Both the position numbers and the translations under genes were made by a program. This document shows, one piece after another, positions 51,310-59,868 of a DNA stretch of 64,000 bases. Source of the stretch: an uncultured Alphaproteobacteria bacterium (GTDB lineage: Bacteria > Pseudomonadota > Alphaproteobacteria > Rs-D84); contig CAJGDG010000001.1 in assembly GCA_904502095.1 (NCBI GenBank), positions 1 to 64,000 of the forward strand, read 5' to 3'. How positions within the stretch are numbered: position 1 is the first letter of the stretch; each line of letters starts with the position of its first letter. The notes under the pieces are model-generated. The model saw only the letters and a list, made by a program, of their open reading frames with translations, had not been told where the DNA came from and ran no database searches.

Positions 51310-52269
51310 TTATACAACTTCGGTCACAGCGCGCAGTGCGCCGTCACGCGATAGTTGAACAACACGTATTTTCTTTTTCATTTCTGCAATTAGATCTGTG
51401 CGATCGTATGCAGGCTGTGTGTGTAAAATTCGGTCCGCGAATGCAGCGTATGCTGCCTCGGCACTTTCGGCGTGGATTGTCGTATAGAAGTGATCGTGCC
51501 CAGTGCCCAGCATTTCCCATAAAACAGCCGCATTGTCTGTTGATATTTCCCCGCCGATAATTACATCAGGTGTCATGCGAACAACCAAGTCTAACAGGCG
51601 CGCATAGTTAAAGTCGTTGTTTTGTTCCGTGCGCGATAAAACAAAGTGAACCCGATTCGCCTGGGGGACGCGGATTTCACGTGCGTCTTCAACGGTTATA
51701 ACACGACTGTTTTGATTAATCAAGGTTAACATATGATTTAAAAAGGTTGTTTTCCCGGTCGAAGTTGCGCCGCTGATTAAAATAGGACTGCCATCATTGA
51801 TTGCAGTCATCAGACGTTCATACGGGTCGTCTGGCCGTTGTTTTTCGCGTGGTTTAACCTTTAATAATTTTTCCCCACGGCGCAGATGATAATTTTCAAA
51901 ACTGGTTTCGTGTACACCGCCACCACGGATGTTCATAGCCACACCACCCGTCACATCATCTTCGTCGTATTGAACATTTGGACCCGCAATTGCAGAAAAA
52001 CGATGGTTGCCAGGCAGTGTTGCGTAAACGACAGGTATGCCGTGTGTCGGATTAAATGGGCGGTCATATATATTTGCCACAGTATGTATTAAATCAACCA
52101 AGTACTGTTTGCTTAAAGTTTCTGATTTGTGTGAAACCCATGGAACGCGCGCGCCGTGCAGACGCATCCATACTTCGCCTGCGCGGTTAATCGCAATTTC
52201 TTCGACGAATGACGGCGAATAATATTCTTCCAATGGTTTTAATAAAGATTCTAGAACTATGTTTGCCAT
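51310..52269 (-). CDS. virB11: VirB11-family secretion ATPase (solitary)
   Basis: Hexameric cytoplasmic ATPase of type IV secretion systems. Start at ATG 52269 (MANIVLESLLKPLEEYYSPS). Walker A is ISGATSTGKTTFLNHML (about 168-184). ITVEDAREIRVPQANRVHFV (about 197-216), MTPDVIIGGEISTDNAAVLW (about 240-259, Walker B) and a His box GHDHFYTTIHAESAEAAYAA follow. 319 aa, close to VirB11 (about 340). No other virB/trb gene is adjacent. Neighbours are ppa and efp downstream and a lipoprotein gene in the opposite direction. Related ATPases of type II secretion and pili are longer. Confidence 0.88.
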   Translation of the reverse strand: MANIVLESLLKPLEEYYSPSFVEEIAINRAGEVWMRLHGARVPWVSHKSETLSKQYLVDLIHTVANIYDRPFNPTHGIPVVYATLPGNHRFSAIAGPNVQYDEDDVTGGVAMNIRGGGVHETSFENYHLRRGEKLLKVKPREKQRPDDPYERLMTAINDGSPILISGATSTGKTTFLNHMLTLINQNSRVITVEDAREIRVPQANRVHFVLSRTEQNNDFNYARLLDLVVRMTPDVIIGGEISTDNAAVLWEMLGTGHDHFYTTIHAESAEAAYAAFADRILHTQPAYDRTDLIAEMKKKIRVVQLSRDGALRAVTEVV

Positions 52270-52346
52270 TAATATGATTTTATCATAAATCCTGACTTGA
52301 ATCAAAACAGTTTATTTGATAAAATTAAAAAAAAAGAGAGATACAT

Positions 52347-52910
52347 ATGAAATCAAAATTTTTATTCGCAGTATTGTCGGTCTTGACTTTGGTGGGTTGT
52401 GCAACAGATAACACAATGCCATACAATGAAAAAGACTTTGCACAGGGTGGCGCAGATGCGCCGCTGTATAATGAACGCACCAGTGAATTTATGCAGGCAA
52501 ACAATCAATATTCTAATATCGATTCGTTTAAACCGAAAACTGCGGCAGAAAAAGAACAAACCAGTAATCGTTGGAATACTTCGCGCAAAGAAACTCGTTG
52601 GCAAGAATATAAGGGTACAATGGTGCGTGTTGAAATTTTGCTGGGTAATACTGATATGCGTGAAATGCGTCTGCGTATGATGCAAAATGCAGATGGTATG
52701 GATATCGATGGTGATGCGCGTTCTGTTCTGGCTGCGGTTGCAGATTATGAAATGAAACGTATTTGTGGTCGTAATGCGGACAGTATTGTAATGGTGTACG
52801 ATGCTCCATCGTTTGATGTTATGCGCCCAACGCCTTATTTTGATTATAGGATAGAGGCAGAAGGTACAACAATGCGTGAATATGGTTTCAGGTGTGTTTA
52901 TAACAAATAA
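52347..52910 (+). CDS. Lipoprotein of unknown function (187 aa)
   Basis: Lipobox LVGC (Cys at about 18 of MKSKFLFAVLSVLTLVGC), so an envelope lipoprotein. The mature part has a charged region (AAEKEQTSNRWNTSRKETRW) and a mixed domain with WQEYKGTMVRVEILLGNTDM and DYEMKRICGRNADSIVMVYD, ending EYGFRCVYNK. Two further cysteines (about 147 and 183). No family recognised. Followed after 17 bases by the FKBP lipoprotein gene, probably in one operon. AGAGAG-like site upstream. Confidence 0.75.
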   Translation: MKSKFLFAVLSVLTLVGCATDNTMPYNEKDFAQGGADAPLYNERTSEFMQANNQYSNIDSFKPKTAAEKEQTSNRWNTSRKETRWQEYKGTMVRVEILLGNTDMREMRLRMMQNADGMDIDGDARSVLAAVADYEMKRICGRNADSIVMVYDAPSFDVMRPTPYFDYRIEAEGTTMREYGFRCVYNK

Positions 52911-52927
52911 AAAGAAAGGGGTGAAAA

Positions 52928-53257
52928 ATGAAAAAAATTGTTTCTGTTTTGGGTTTGTTGTCTGTTGTCGGTTTGACAGGTTGCGATTCGAAAGTTGTTG
53001 CAGAAAATGGTGATACAGTTGTTATTAATTTTGCGGGCTTTTTGGATGGTGTTCAATTCCCTGGTGGTACAGCTGAAAATTTTGAATTGAAATTGGGTAG
53101 CGGTATGTTTGTACCTGGCTTTGAAGAACAGGTTGTTGGTATGGCCGAAGGTGAAGAGCGTGATGTTAATATCACTTTCCCCGAAAAATATGTAGAAGGT
53201 TTAGCAGGAAAACCTGTTGTGTTCAAAGTTAAAGTGGTTGATGTTTTAAATAAATAA
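52928..53257 (+). CDS. FKBP-type peptidyl-prolyl isomerase lipoprotein
   Basis: Lipobox LTGC (Cys about 19) followed by a single small FKBP domain. [20 protein letters not shown] (about 28-47), [20 protein letters not shown] (about 53-72) and [20 protein letters not shown] (about 75-94) match the trigger-factor-type FKBP fold (VxVxYTG, G-x(n)-PGFEE, FP-x-Y). The family catalyses prolyl cis-trans isomerisation and holds unfolded chains. Only 109 aa, so the domain is minimal, and the aromatic residues of the active site are partly replaced. Envelope-localised folding helper, perhaps for the many secreted proteins here (inference). Confidence 0.87.
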   Translation: MKKIVSVLGLLSVVGLTGCDSKVVAENGDTVVINFAGFLDGVQFPGGTAENFELKLGSGMFVPGFEEQVVGMAEGEERDVNITFPEKYVEGLAGKPVVFKVKVVDVLNK

Positions 53258-53258
53258 A

Positions 53259-53284
53259 AAAAACCGCCATTTGGCGGTTTTTTG
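53259..53284 (+). terminator. Terminator after FKBP gene
   Basis: AAACCGCCA/TGGCGGTTT stem with TTTTG. Confidence 0.9.
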
Positions 53285-53286
53285 TT

Positions 53287-53292
53287 TATAAT
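53287..53292 (+). promoter_or_regulatory. Candidate leaderless -10 of recO
   Basis: Perfect TATAAT, ending 9 bases before the ATG at 53302. No ribosome site and no good -35. Confidence 0.5.
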
Positions 53293-53301
53293 ACGATTCG
53301 T

Positions 53302-53943
53302 ATGAAATTGGAATCTGATGGAATCTTAATTGGTATTAAACCGTTCAGTGAACGCGATTCGGTTGCGCGTATTTTTACACGCGACTTTGGTGTGCTGGTT
53401 GGAATGTTGCGGGGCGCAAATGTTGCCAAAATCAACAAACCGTTGGTTGGACAAATTGGTGGCTGTGTGTGGAACGCGCGGCTGGATTCGCAATTGGGGG
53501 TCTTTCATTGGGGGGCAGAGAAAAATTTAGTAGCGCCATTGATGACACAAAGTTCTGTGTTGATGCGTGCTAATTCTGCGTTTGATTTGTTGTGTGCGTT
53601 ATTGCCGGAACGCGAATCGTATGCACAGTTGTATGACGATACGCTTTGTTTGCTTCGAAATTTGTTGTTTGATGATGCTGCATATTTAAAGTGGGAAATT
53701 AATTTATTACGTGAATTAGGGTATGCCTTGGATTTAAGCCGGTGTTCTGGGTGTGGGACGACTGACAATTTAAACTTTTTATCGCCGCGAACTGGGCGTG
53801 CGGTGTGTGATGTATGCGCTGCGCCATATATAAATAAATTGTATAAATTGCCAGTGGATTTGACTGTGACGGGACGTTTTTTGGATGCTGTATGTGTGGG
53901 GCAGGGTATACAAATGCCTGTGATGCGAAAACTGTTAAAATAA
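53302..53943 (+). CDS. recO: DNA repair protein RecO
   Basis: Mediator that loads RecA on SSB-coated DNA in the RecFOR pathway. N-terminal OB fold: GILIGIKPFSERDSVARIFT (7-26), GVLVGMLRGAN (about 30-40). A helical domain with LKWEINLLRELGYALDLSRC (about 133-152) is typical of RecO. Zinc-type cysteines are CSGCG and CDVC. 213 aa, slightly short of the usual 230-245. It may be translated from a leaderless mRNA. The next gene begins 71 bases downstream on the same strand. Confidence 0.93.
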   Translation: MKLESDGILIGIKPFSERDSVARIFTRDFGVLVGMLRGANVAKINKPLVGQIGGCVWNARLDSQLGVFHWGAEKNLVAPLMTQSSVLMRANSAFDLLCALLPERESYAQLYDDTLCLLRNLLFDDAAYLKWEINLLRELGYALDLSRCSGCGTTDNLNFLSPRTGRAVCDVCAAPYINKLYKLPVDLTVTGRFLDAVCVGQGIQMPVMRKLLK

Positions 53944-54014
53944 TCGTATTTATTCCTTGCGATTTTCTGTGGATTTGCTATTGTTGTCTTGTTCAAACAG
54001 AAAAGGAGAAAAAC

Positions 54015-54836
54015 ATGACTTGGACAATTTTGGTACTGGTATTGGGTATCGCATTGTATGTCTTTTCTGGCAAACTGGTAAAACAGAATGCAAAAAAGGC
54101 TGCAGATATTTCATACACAAAAAAAGCAATTAATGTTGTTGCATGGTTGTTGATGGCTGGTGCGGTTTGCCGCTTGGTTGTCCCAACTTACTTGGTTGAT
54201 GTAAACCCGTCTATCATTCAAGAAATGGTTGAAAGCATGCAGGAAAAACAGCAGGCTGAAAAAAATAAATTGGTTCGCAAATATGTTCGTGAACACGCCG
54301 ATGAAATGAGTGCAGATGCGCCAATTTTGGGTAATGAATCTGCTGAAAAAACAATCTATGTATGGACTGCTGCTTCTTGTGGCTATTGCCGTCGTGTACA
54401 TGGTGAATTGGAAAGCGTTTTGTCAGAACGTGATGATGTTCGCGTTGTTATCAAAAACTTCTCTATCCATGGTGTAATGAGTGACGCACCAGCACGCGCA
54501 ATGATTGCTGCTAAATTACAGGGCAATGACAAAGCTGCAAAGTTGGTTGATATGATTATGACACGTGAATATCGTCCACAGGGCAAGTCAGAAGATCCTG
54601 CAAAATTAGCAAAAGAAATTGAAAGCAATATTATGAAATTTGCAAAAGAAGCAGGTTTGGATACAGAAAAGCTGAAACAAGATATGAATGGCGAAGTTGT
54701 TGCACGCGAATTGAAAAATGTTCGTGACTTGGCACAACAGTTCGAAATTTCTGGCACACCGTTCTTGATTATCAATGAACAGGCGTTCCCAGGTGCTGTT
54801 CCAGCCAGCCAAATCAAAGCTGCTTTGGATAAATAA
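54015..54836 (+). CDS. Membrane-anchored DsbA-like thiol:disulfide oxidoreductase
   Basis: Thioredoxin-fold disulfide oxidoreductase of the DsbA/Com1 group. The start at ATG 54015 (AAAAGGAGA site) gives MTWTILVLVLGIALYVFSGK, an N-terminal membrane anchor. A second hydrophobic stretch (AINVVAWLLMAGAVCRLVVP, about 37-57) follows, then a Gln/Glu/Lys linker (about 70-95). The catalytic CGYC lies in WTAASCGYCRRVHGELE (about 115-131), and the cis-Pro in FEISGTPFLIINEQAF (about 240-255). 273 aa. In a genome with many secreted cysteine-rich proteins, this is the best candidate here to form their disulfides (inference). A partner DsbB is not visible. Confidence 0.88.
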   Translation: MTWTILVLVLGIALYVFSGKLVKQNAKKAADISYTKKAINVVAWLLMAGAVCRLVVPTYLVDVNPSIIQEMVESMQEKQQAEKNKLVRKYVREHADEMSADAPILGNESAEKTIYVWTAASCGYCRRVHGELESVLSERDDVRVVIKNFSIHGVMSDAPARAMIAAKLQGNDKAAKLVDMIMTREYRPQGKSEDPAKLAKEIESNIMKFAKEAGLDTEKLKQDMNGEVVARELKNVRDLAQQFEISGTPFLIINEQAFPGAVPASQIKAALDK

Positions 54837-54853
54837 TAATTTGTCTGAAAATA

Positions 54854-54881
54854 AAAAAACCGCCAATTGGCGGTTTTTTGT
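54854..54881. terminator. Terminator after DsbA-like gene
   Basis: AAAACCGCCAA/TTGGCGGTTTT stem with T-run, between convergent genes. Confidence 0.9.
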
Positions 54882-55219
54882 TATCTTTGTTTAATTTTTA
54901 TTTCTAAATAAGCCAATTCTTCGGCAAAGTCGACCAATGTTTCGCCCATTAAAAAACTGTTAGATTGGGCGGCACTGTAATCGTTGCGATTGGCGTCCAA
55001 CATTTTAAATGCCTCAGATACGGCGTCTTTGCGCATAAACAGGTTGCGTAATGCCTCGTTAAAAGCGGCCGGGTTATAGCCAGATTTTTTTACTGTTTCT
55101 AATAATTGCTGTGCTTGTCCGCGACATTTTTTTGCCAATTCAATGCGTTTTTCGGTGTCTTTACGGGCTGCGCGTGCGCGTTCAGCTTCTATCAAATAAA
55201 ATCCAGGTGTGTGTGTCAT
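54881..55219 (-). CDS. Small helical protein of unknown function (112 aa)
   Basis: Predominantly helical and charged (ERARAARKDTEKRIELAKKC, GYNPAAFNEALRNLFMRKDA), without signal peptide or membrane segment. No family recognised. The strong TTGACA-N16-TATATT promoter at 55229-55256 puts the -10 nine bases before the ATG, and no ribosome site is seen, so translation may be leaderless. Divergent from clpP. Confidence 0.65.
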   Translation of the reverse strand: MTHTPGFYLIEAERARAARKDTEKRIELAKKCRGQAQQLLETVKKSGYNPAAFNEALRNLFMRKDAVSEAFKMLDANRNDYSAAQSNSFLMGETLVDFAEELAYLEIKIKQR

Positions 55220-55228
55220 AGTGGATTA

Positions 55229-55256
55229 AATATAGTATAAAATTGTCATTTGTCAA
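55229..55256 (-). promoter_or_regulatory. Promoter of gene 54881-55219
   Basis: Minus strand TTGACA (55251-55256), 16-base spacer ending ATAC, TATATT (55229-55234). The start codon at 55219 lies nine bases downstream. Confidence 0.75.
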
Positions 55257-55309
55257 TGTTTTTTGCAGGGGTTGTTTTTTTATGGTTTTTTATTATATAT
55301 ATGTTAAAT

Positions 55310-55338
55310 TTGCGAACCGATGAAAAATGTGATATAAT
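55310..55338 (+). promoter_or_regulatory. clpP promoter
   Basis: TTGCGA (55310-55315), 17-base spacer, TATAAT (55333-55338). Confidence 0.75.
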
Positions 55339-55363
55339 TTCACAGAAAATAAAGGATTTTATT

Positions 55364-55945
55364 ATGGCACTTATTCCAATGGTTATCGAAGAGTCGCCAC
55401 GTGGTGAACGTTCTTTTGATATTTATTCGCGTTTATTGCGTGACAGAATTGTTATGGTTAATGGTCAGATTGAACCAACAATGGCAAACAGTATTGTGGC
55501 ACAATTGTTATTTTTGGAATCTGAAAATCCAAATGCTGATATTTCTATGTATATCAACAGCCCTGGGGGTGATGTGTCTGCGGGTTGGGCGATTATGGAT
55601 ACTATGCAGTATATCAAGGCGCCTGTATCAACAATTGGTATGGGGTTGGTTGCGTCTATGGGCTCTGTGCTGTTGGCGGCGGGTGAAAAAGGCAAACGCT
55701 TTGTTTTGCCAAATACCCAGATTATGATTCATCAGCCGTTGGCCGGCGCCGAAGGGCAAATTACTGATATGGAAATCAGAATGGCGCAATATCAAAAAAA
55801 TAAAAAGACCCTTATTAAACAAATGTCGGAATTCACAGGTCGCAAAGAAAAAGAACTGTTCGATGCGATGGAGCGTGATAATTGGATGAACCCGACCGAG
55901 GCTAAAGATTTCGGCTTGATTGACGGTATTTTGGAAAGAAAATAA
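55364..55945 (+). CDS. clpP: ATP-dependent Clp protease proteolytic subunit
   Basis: Tetradecameric serine protease working with ClpX. Start at ATG 55364 (AAAGGA site), [20 protein letters not shown]; the frame's upstream ATG at 55250 lies in the promoter region. [20 protein letters not shown] (about 64-83) precedes the catalytic Ser of [15 protein letters not shown] (about 93-107), with His in [14 protein letters not shown] (about 118-131). The Asp follows near 170. 193 aa, normal. Co-transcribed with clpX, which starts 23 bases downstream. Confidence 0.97.
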   Translation: MALIPMVIEESPRGERSFDIYSRLLRDRIVMVNGQIEPTMANSIVAQLLFLESENPNADISMYINSPGGDVSAGWAIMDTMQYIKAPVSTIGMGLVASMGSVLLAAGEKGKRFVLPNTQIMIHQPLAGAEGQITDMEIRMAQYQKNKKTLIKQMSEFTGRKEKELFDAMERDNWMNPTEAKDFGLIDGILERK

Positions 55946-55968
55946 TTTAAAAATCTTGGGGATGGATA

Positions 55969-57231
55969 ATGAGCGACGATAAAACAACACAAAGCCCGGA
56001 TAATAATCAGCAGTTTTGCAGTTTTTGTGGCAAGGCTGTGTATGAAGTAAAAAAACTGGTCAGCGGTCGTAATGTTTGCATTTGCGATGAATGTATCAAT
56101 CTGTGTAATGATATTATGGCAGATGATAATCGTCGTGAAGTCAGCAAAGATGCAGAAAAATTACCAACGCCATCGCAAATATATGAATTTTTAAATGAAT
56201 ATATTATTGGACAAGATGCGGCAAAGCGTACCCTGGCAGTGGCGGTTTATAACCACTTTAAGCGCCATAGTGTCGCGTTGGCAAATAATGTTGAAATTCA
56301 AAAATCAAATGTTTTGCTGATTGGGTCAACAGGTACTGGGAAAACCCTGATCGCGCAAACATTGGCGCGCATTCTGGATGTGCCATTTGCGATTGCGGAC
56401 GCTACAACATTGACCGAAGCAGGTTATGTTGGCGATGATGTGGAAAGCGTTTTAACGCGTTTGTTGCAAAATGCGAATTTTGATGTTGAACGCGCCAGTC
56501 GTGGAATTATCTATATCGACGAAATCGACAAGATTTCGCGCAAATCTGAAAACCCATCTTTGACACGTGATGTGTCTGGCGAAGGTGTGCAACAGGCTTT
56601 GTTAAAATTAATCGAAGGTACTGTTGCAAATGTGCCGGCCGGTGGCGCAGGGCGCAAGCATCCAGGCGAAGCGACTGTTCAATTGGATACCAGCAAGATT
56701 TTGTTCATTTGTGGCGGGGCGTTCGATGGGCTGAACAAAATTATTGGTAATCGTACATGTGAAAGACGCGGCATTGGTTTTGGGGCGCATGTAGAATCCA
56801 AGGCTGAACGCGAATCAAAAGACTTTTTGAAAGATGTTGAACCAGAAGATTTGGTTAAATTTGGCATTATTCCAGAATTAATTGGTCGATTGCCGGTAAT
56901 TACGACTTTGCAAGAATTGGATGAAGACGCATTGGTTAAAATTTTGACAGAACCAAAAAATGCGATTGTAAAACAGTTTACTGCAATGTTGGCGATGGAC
57001 GATGTTAAATTGAATATCACAGATGATGGTTTGCGCGAAATTGCAAAAATGGCGGTTGCGCGTAAAACAGGGGCTCGTGGTTTGCGCAGTATTTTGGAGC
57101 GCATTTTGATGCAACCTATGTTTGATGCACCAGACAAAGATGATTTGGCTGAAATTATCATTGATGCTGATGTTGTCCGTGGTACCAAGGCGCCCGTGGA
57201 AAAGTTAAAAGAAGCAAAGAAAGCCGCTTGA
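55969..57231 (+). CDS. clpX: ATP-dependent Clp protease ATP-binding subunit ClpX
   Basis: AAA+ unfoldase that feeds substrates to ClpP. N-terminal zinc finger FCSFCGK...[10 protein letters not shown] (about 15-46). Walker [16 protein letters not shown] (about 120-134), Walker [18 protein letters not shown] (about 179-195), sensor and RPP/pore region with [12 protein letters not shown] (about 249-260) and the C-terminal AAA lid with [20 protein letters not shown] (about 370-389). 420 aa. In alphaproteobacteria ClpXP degrades cell-cycle regulators such as CtrA. Confidence 0.97.
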   Translation: MSDDKTTQSPDNNQQFCSFCGKAVYEVKKLVSGRNVCICDECINLCNDIMADDNRREVSKDAEKLPTPSQIYEFLNEYIIGQDAAKRTLAVAVYNHFKRHSVALANNVEIQKSNVLLIGSTGTGKTLIAQTLARILDVPFAIADATTLTEAGYVGDDVESVLTRLLQNANFDVERASRGIIYIDEIDKISRKSENPSLTRDVSGEGVQQALLKLIEGTVANVPAGGAGRKHPGEATVQLDTSKILFICGGAFDGLNKIIGNRTCERRGIGFGAHVESKAERESKDFLKDVEPEDLVKFGIIPELIGRLPVITTLQELDEDALVKILTEPKNAIVKQFTAMLAMDDVKLNITDDGLREIAKMAVARKTGARGLRSILERILMQPMFDAPDKDDLAEIIIDADVVRGTKAPVEKLKEAKKAA

Positions 57232-57232
57232 G

Positions 57233-57258
57233 AAAATCCCCGTTTGGGGATTTTTTAA
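57233..57258 (+). terminator. Terminator after clpX
   Basis: AAATCCCC/GGGGATTT stem with T6. Confidence 0.9.
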
Positions 57259-57352
57259 ATTCTTGGCCTTTTTACCGCCGCATTTTGTGTCATCTTCGAT
57301 TGATGTGCCACAAATAAATCCGTATTCATAGTAGGTGTTGCGATAACAATTG
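57259..57352 (-). pseudogene. Possible remnant of a secreted cysteine protein
   Basis: In one minus-strand frame this gap reads GSGNCYRNTYYEYGFICGTS / IEDDTKCGGKKAKN after an in-frame TAG, with no start or leader. The cysteine spacing looks protein-like but the piece has no stop of its own before the clpX terminator. It may be the end of a decayed gene, or chance. Confidence 0.3.
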
Positions 57353-57401
57353 CCGCTGCCTTTCTATTGTTGAATATTACGATTTTTTGCAATATAAAAT
57401 T

Positions 57402-58325
57402 TTATTTTTCAAATACAGAAAATATTTCCCAATGTGCGCTGCCACAAAATTGGTCCACGGGTATCAATGTTTTTAGTTCGTATCCACCGCGGCTCAAGAT
57501 TTCCGCGTCGCTTTTAAATGTGTTTGGATTGCACGATATATATACTATGCGTTTAATATTGCTGCGAATTAATTCGCGACATTGTGCGTTTGCGCCTGCA
57601 CGTGGTGGGTCCATTATCACACAATCATACTGATTCAACATACCGACGGTTAATGGATGTGTGAATAAATTCCTTGTCACGCCTGTACCAACAATATCAA
57701 ATCCAGTTGCGTTGGTCGCAAATGTAAAATTGCCCAGCCCACAAAATAAATCTGCCACGCGTGAATAATTGTGCGTATGCTTCTTTACCAATTCGCGCAG
57801 CGTGTCCGCGCCAACAATGCTGGGTTGTAAAAAAGCACCTGATGGGTAATCAACTGTTTTATCCCCGAACTTTATTTGTGGGGTCGCAGTTTGCTTTATA
57901 ACTTTGTCATTCCAGGTTATGCGTATAGCAGGCAATTCGTTTGCTGCCATACGAAATTCGTTGGTAAAATACGGTACATCTGATGTTATTGCAATGTCGA
58001 TGCCGTTTTCACACTCGGTTATTAAACAGGCGCCCGCACAGCTCCATGGTAATGCCGCCATTTGTGGTAAAATCTTATTTATCTTTTCAGACAGGTTTGG
58101 ACAATTTGTAATTGGCACTATGTTTTTAGATTGGGCCTGAAAAAAACCAAACGCATTTGGCGCAAAGCAAAAATCAGCCCGTCTGCGTGTGCCAGGCGCG
58201 ACCCAGATTGCATCATCTGTTGTGGGGACGCCACGCAATGTCGCCAATTTTTTTTCACGATAATCTGGGGATGTAAAATCATATTTACAGCCGCCACATT
58301 TGCCAAACAGTGGACAGGTTTTCAT
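57402..58325 (-). CDS. RlmD/TrmA-like 23S rRNA/tRNA uracil-C5 methyltransferase (no TRAM domain)
   Basis: SAM-dependent m5U methyltransferase. The iron-sulfur-type cysteines are CPLFGKCGGC (residues 4-13) and a later Cys in ITNCPNL (about 74). VADLFCGLGNFTFATNATG (about 190-208) is the SAM site, DPPRAGANAQCRELI (about 237-251) follows, and IVYISCNPNTFKSDAEIL (about 260-277) carries the catalytic Cys. At 307 aa it is much shorter than E. coli RlmD (about 430) because the N-terminal TRAM domain is missing. Target (U747 or U1939 of 23S, or U54 of tRNA) cannot be set from sequence alone. Confidence 0.85.
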   Translation of the reverse strand: MKTCPLFGKCGGCKYDFTSPDYREKKLATLRGVPTTDDAIWVAPGTRRRADFCFAPNAFGFFQAQSKNIVPITNCPNLSEKINKILPQMAALPWSCAGACLITECENGIDIAITSDVPYFTNEFRMAANELPAIRITWNDKVIKQTATPQIKFGDKTVDYPSGAFLQPSIVGADTLRELVKKHTHNYSRVADLFCGLGNFTFATNATGFDIVGTGVTRNLFTHPLTVGMLNQYDCVIMDPPRAGANAQCRELIRSNIKRIVYISCNPNTFKSDAEILSRGGYELKTLIPVDQFCGSAHWEIFSVFEK

Positions 58326-58339
58326 TATTTTTTCACCCG

Positions 58340-58987
58340 TTAAAAATGAACACGTGCGCCTGCGCGAAATGTGTGTGCAAATGGCGAAAAGTCAGAAACT
58401 GTATTGGTCGATGCGTCAAATATATATGTATATCTGTATCCGAAATCCAGTGCAAATATGTCGTTGAATTCAACGCCAACACCCGCCAATGCCGCCATGG
58501 CAAATGATGTATTGCTGTCCATTTTTATGCCATTATCGCTGTCGTTCCACGCCAGACCCGCGCCTGCACCGACATACGGTACAAATGCTTGTGTGCGGAA
58601 TAATCTGTACAGACCATCAATGCGCGCATCAAAAATTGCGTTTATAAATGCTGTGTTAGATGTAAACGACAATGTGTCCCATTTTGCATCGTTTTTGACA
58701 TAGTTCGCTTCAACCCTGAAAGTGTCTGTTGCGCGAACGCCCGCCACCAATTCAAATGAAGATGCGTTTTTGCCGCTTAATTTGATGTTTTGGTCGTTGG
58801 TATAATCAGACCACATGGAATAATTATACATCCCGCCAATGTAAAAACGGCGGCGCTGTGCCAATGTTTGTTCAAACGAATCGGTTTCAGATATCTTGGT
58901 TTGTTCAACGCGGTAAATTATGCCCGCATTTGATTCAAAAAAAGGTAATGCAATTAATAATAATGGTAATAAAAATTTTGTTTTCAT
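58340..58987 (-). CDS. Outer-membrane beta-barrel protein (215 aa)
   Basis: Signal peptide about 1-21 (MKTKFLLPLLLIALPFFESN...), start at ATG 58987 after GGGGGA. Alternating beta-strands typical of an 8-stranded porin-like barrel: RRFYIGGMYNYSMWSDYT, SFELVAGVRATDTFRVEANY, FVPYVGAGAGLAWNDSD, FAMAALAGVGVEFNDIFALD and HTFRAGARVHF with C-terminal Phe. Similar in build to surface antigens of Rickettsiales (Msp/OMP families) but not assignable. Pairs with the similar protein at 59006, 18 bases away. Confidence 0.8.
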   Translation of the reverse strand: MKTKFLLPLLLIALPFFESNAGIIYRVEQTKISETDSFEQTLAQRRRFYIGGMYNYSMWSDYTNDQNIKLSGKNASSFELVAGVRATDTFRVEANYVKNDAKWDTLSFTSNTAFINAIFDARIDGLYRLFRTQAFVPYVGAGAGLAWNDSDNGIKMDSNTSFAMAALAGVGVEFNDIFALDFGYRYTYIFDASTNTVSDFSPFAHTFRAGARVHF

Positions 58988-59005
58988 TTTTGTATCCCCC
59001 AAACC

Positions 59006-59779
59006 TTAGAAATTAGCACGAACACTGGCGATTATATTGCTGATGCTGTTGACGCCGCCGTTTGATGCGTCCCAACCAAAGCCGTTGCCAATCATCATCT
59101 GATACTGGTATGCAATGTCAACACCTATTAAATCGGTTAATGCGATGTTCAGCCCCAATGTTGCACGTGGTGCCGCAATAACTGCGCCGTCTGCACCATT
59201 TGCGCCTTGGAACCCATACGCGCCAAATGCAACACCTAATCCCATAAATGGCACAAATGTGCGGCGTTTGGTAATGTCGCCAGTTTGTACATAGCGACGC
59301 GCAAAGTCGAAATACAATGTGCCACCAACTGTATTATAGTTTGCAGATTGTTTTGGCATATCTTTGAAATTCAGGGTCATGTGTTGAAAATCAATTTCTG
59401 TGCGTACATATGATGATAAATTCCAGCCCAGACCAATTTGTGTGGTATAACTGTTTGATTTCGTGGCGCGCGTTGATCCAAAATAATCCGCAGAATCAGT
59501 CAAAAATCCCAGGTTTAATCCGCCCCCCATGCGCACATACATTGATGTTGGGATAAACATTTGCATATCATCAGGGTTAACAGCGTCCGCTGTTTCATAT
59601 ACTGCAACGCCCAGTTCGCCAGGGGCAGGGGTTGGTTCTTCTTCAACAACTGTTTGAACTGTTGCGATGTCCAGACCCGTTAAAACTTCGCCTTTAAATT
59701 TTTGGTCGCTGTATTCAGCAAATGCGTTCGACGCAATTAAAACAGCTGTCAATGATATTGCATATGATATTTTTTTCAT
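59006..59779 (-). CDS. Outer-membrane beta-barrel protein (257 aa)
   Basis: Signal peptide about 1-21 (MKKISYAISLTAVLIASNAFA), then a Glu/Pro/Thr linker (EEEPTPAPGELG). An amphipathic beta-barrel follows: VRMGGGLNLGFLTD, QIGLGWNLSSYVRTEIDF, GGTLYFDFARRYVQTG, FVPFMGLGVAFGAYGF and SNIIASVRANF with terminal Phe. It is the upstream partner of the barrel gene at 58340, with 18 bases between, so probably one operon. Confidence 0.8.
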   Translation of the reverse strand: MKKISYAISLTAVLIASNAFAEYSDQKFKGEVLTGLDIATVQTVVEEEPTPAPGELGVAVYETADAVNPDDMQMFIPTSMYVRMGGGLNLGFLTDSADYFGSTRATKSNSYTTQIGLGWNLSSYVRTEIDFQHMTLNFKDMPKQSANYNTVGGTLYFDFARRYVQTGDITKRRTFVPFMGLGVAFGAYGFQGANGADGAVIAAPRATLGLNIALTDLIGVDIAYQYQMMIGNGFGWDASNGGVNSISNIIASVRANF

Positions 59780-59832
59780 TTTTTTACCTGATATTTTTAT
59801 TTCTTTTTACTGATTTTATCATAAATTGCAAC

Positions 59833-59861
59833 TTGATTCCAGTCTGTTTTATGCGTACCAT
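59833..59861 (+). promoter_or_regulatory. Candidate leaderless promoter of lpxI
   Basis: TTGATT (59833-59838), 17-base spacer, TACCAT (59856-59861), ending 7 bases before ATG 59869. Confidence 0.4.
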
Positions 59862-59868
59862 AGTAATT

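Noticed and set aside
51310..52269. CpaF or type II secretion ATPase
   Set aside because: The length and motifs fit VirB11 better, and no pilus genes are nearby.
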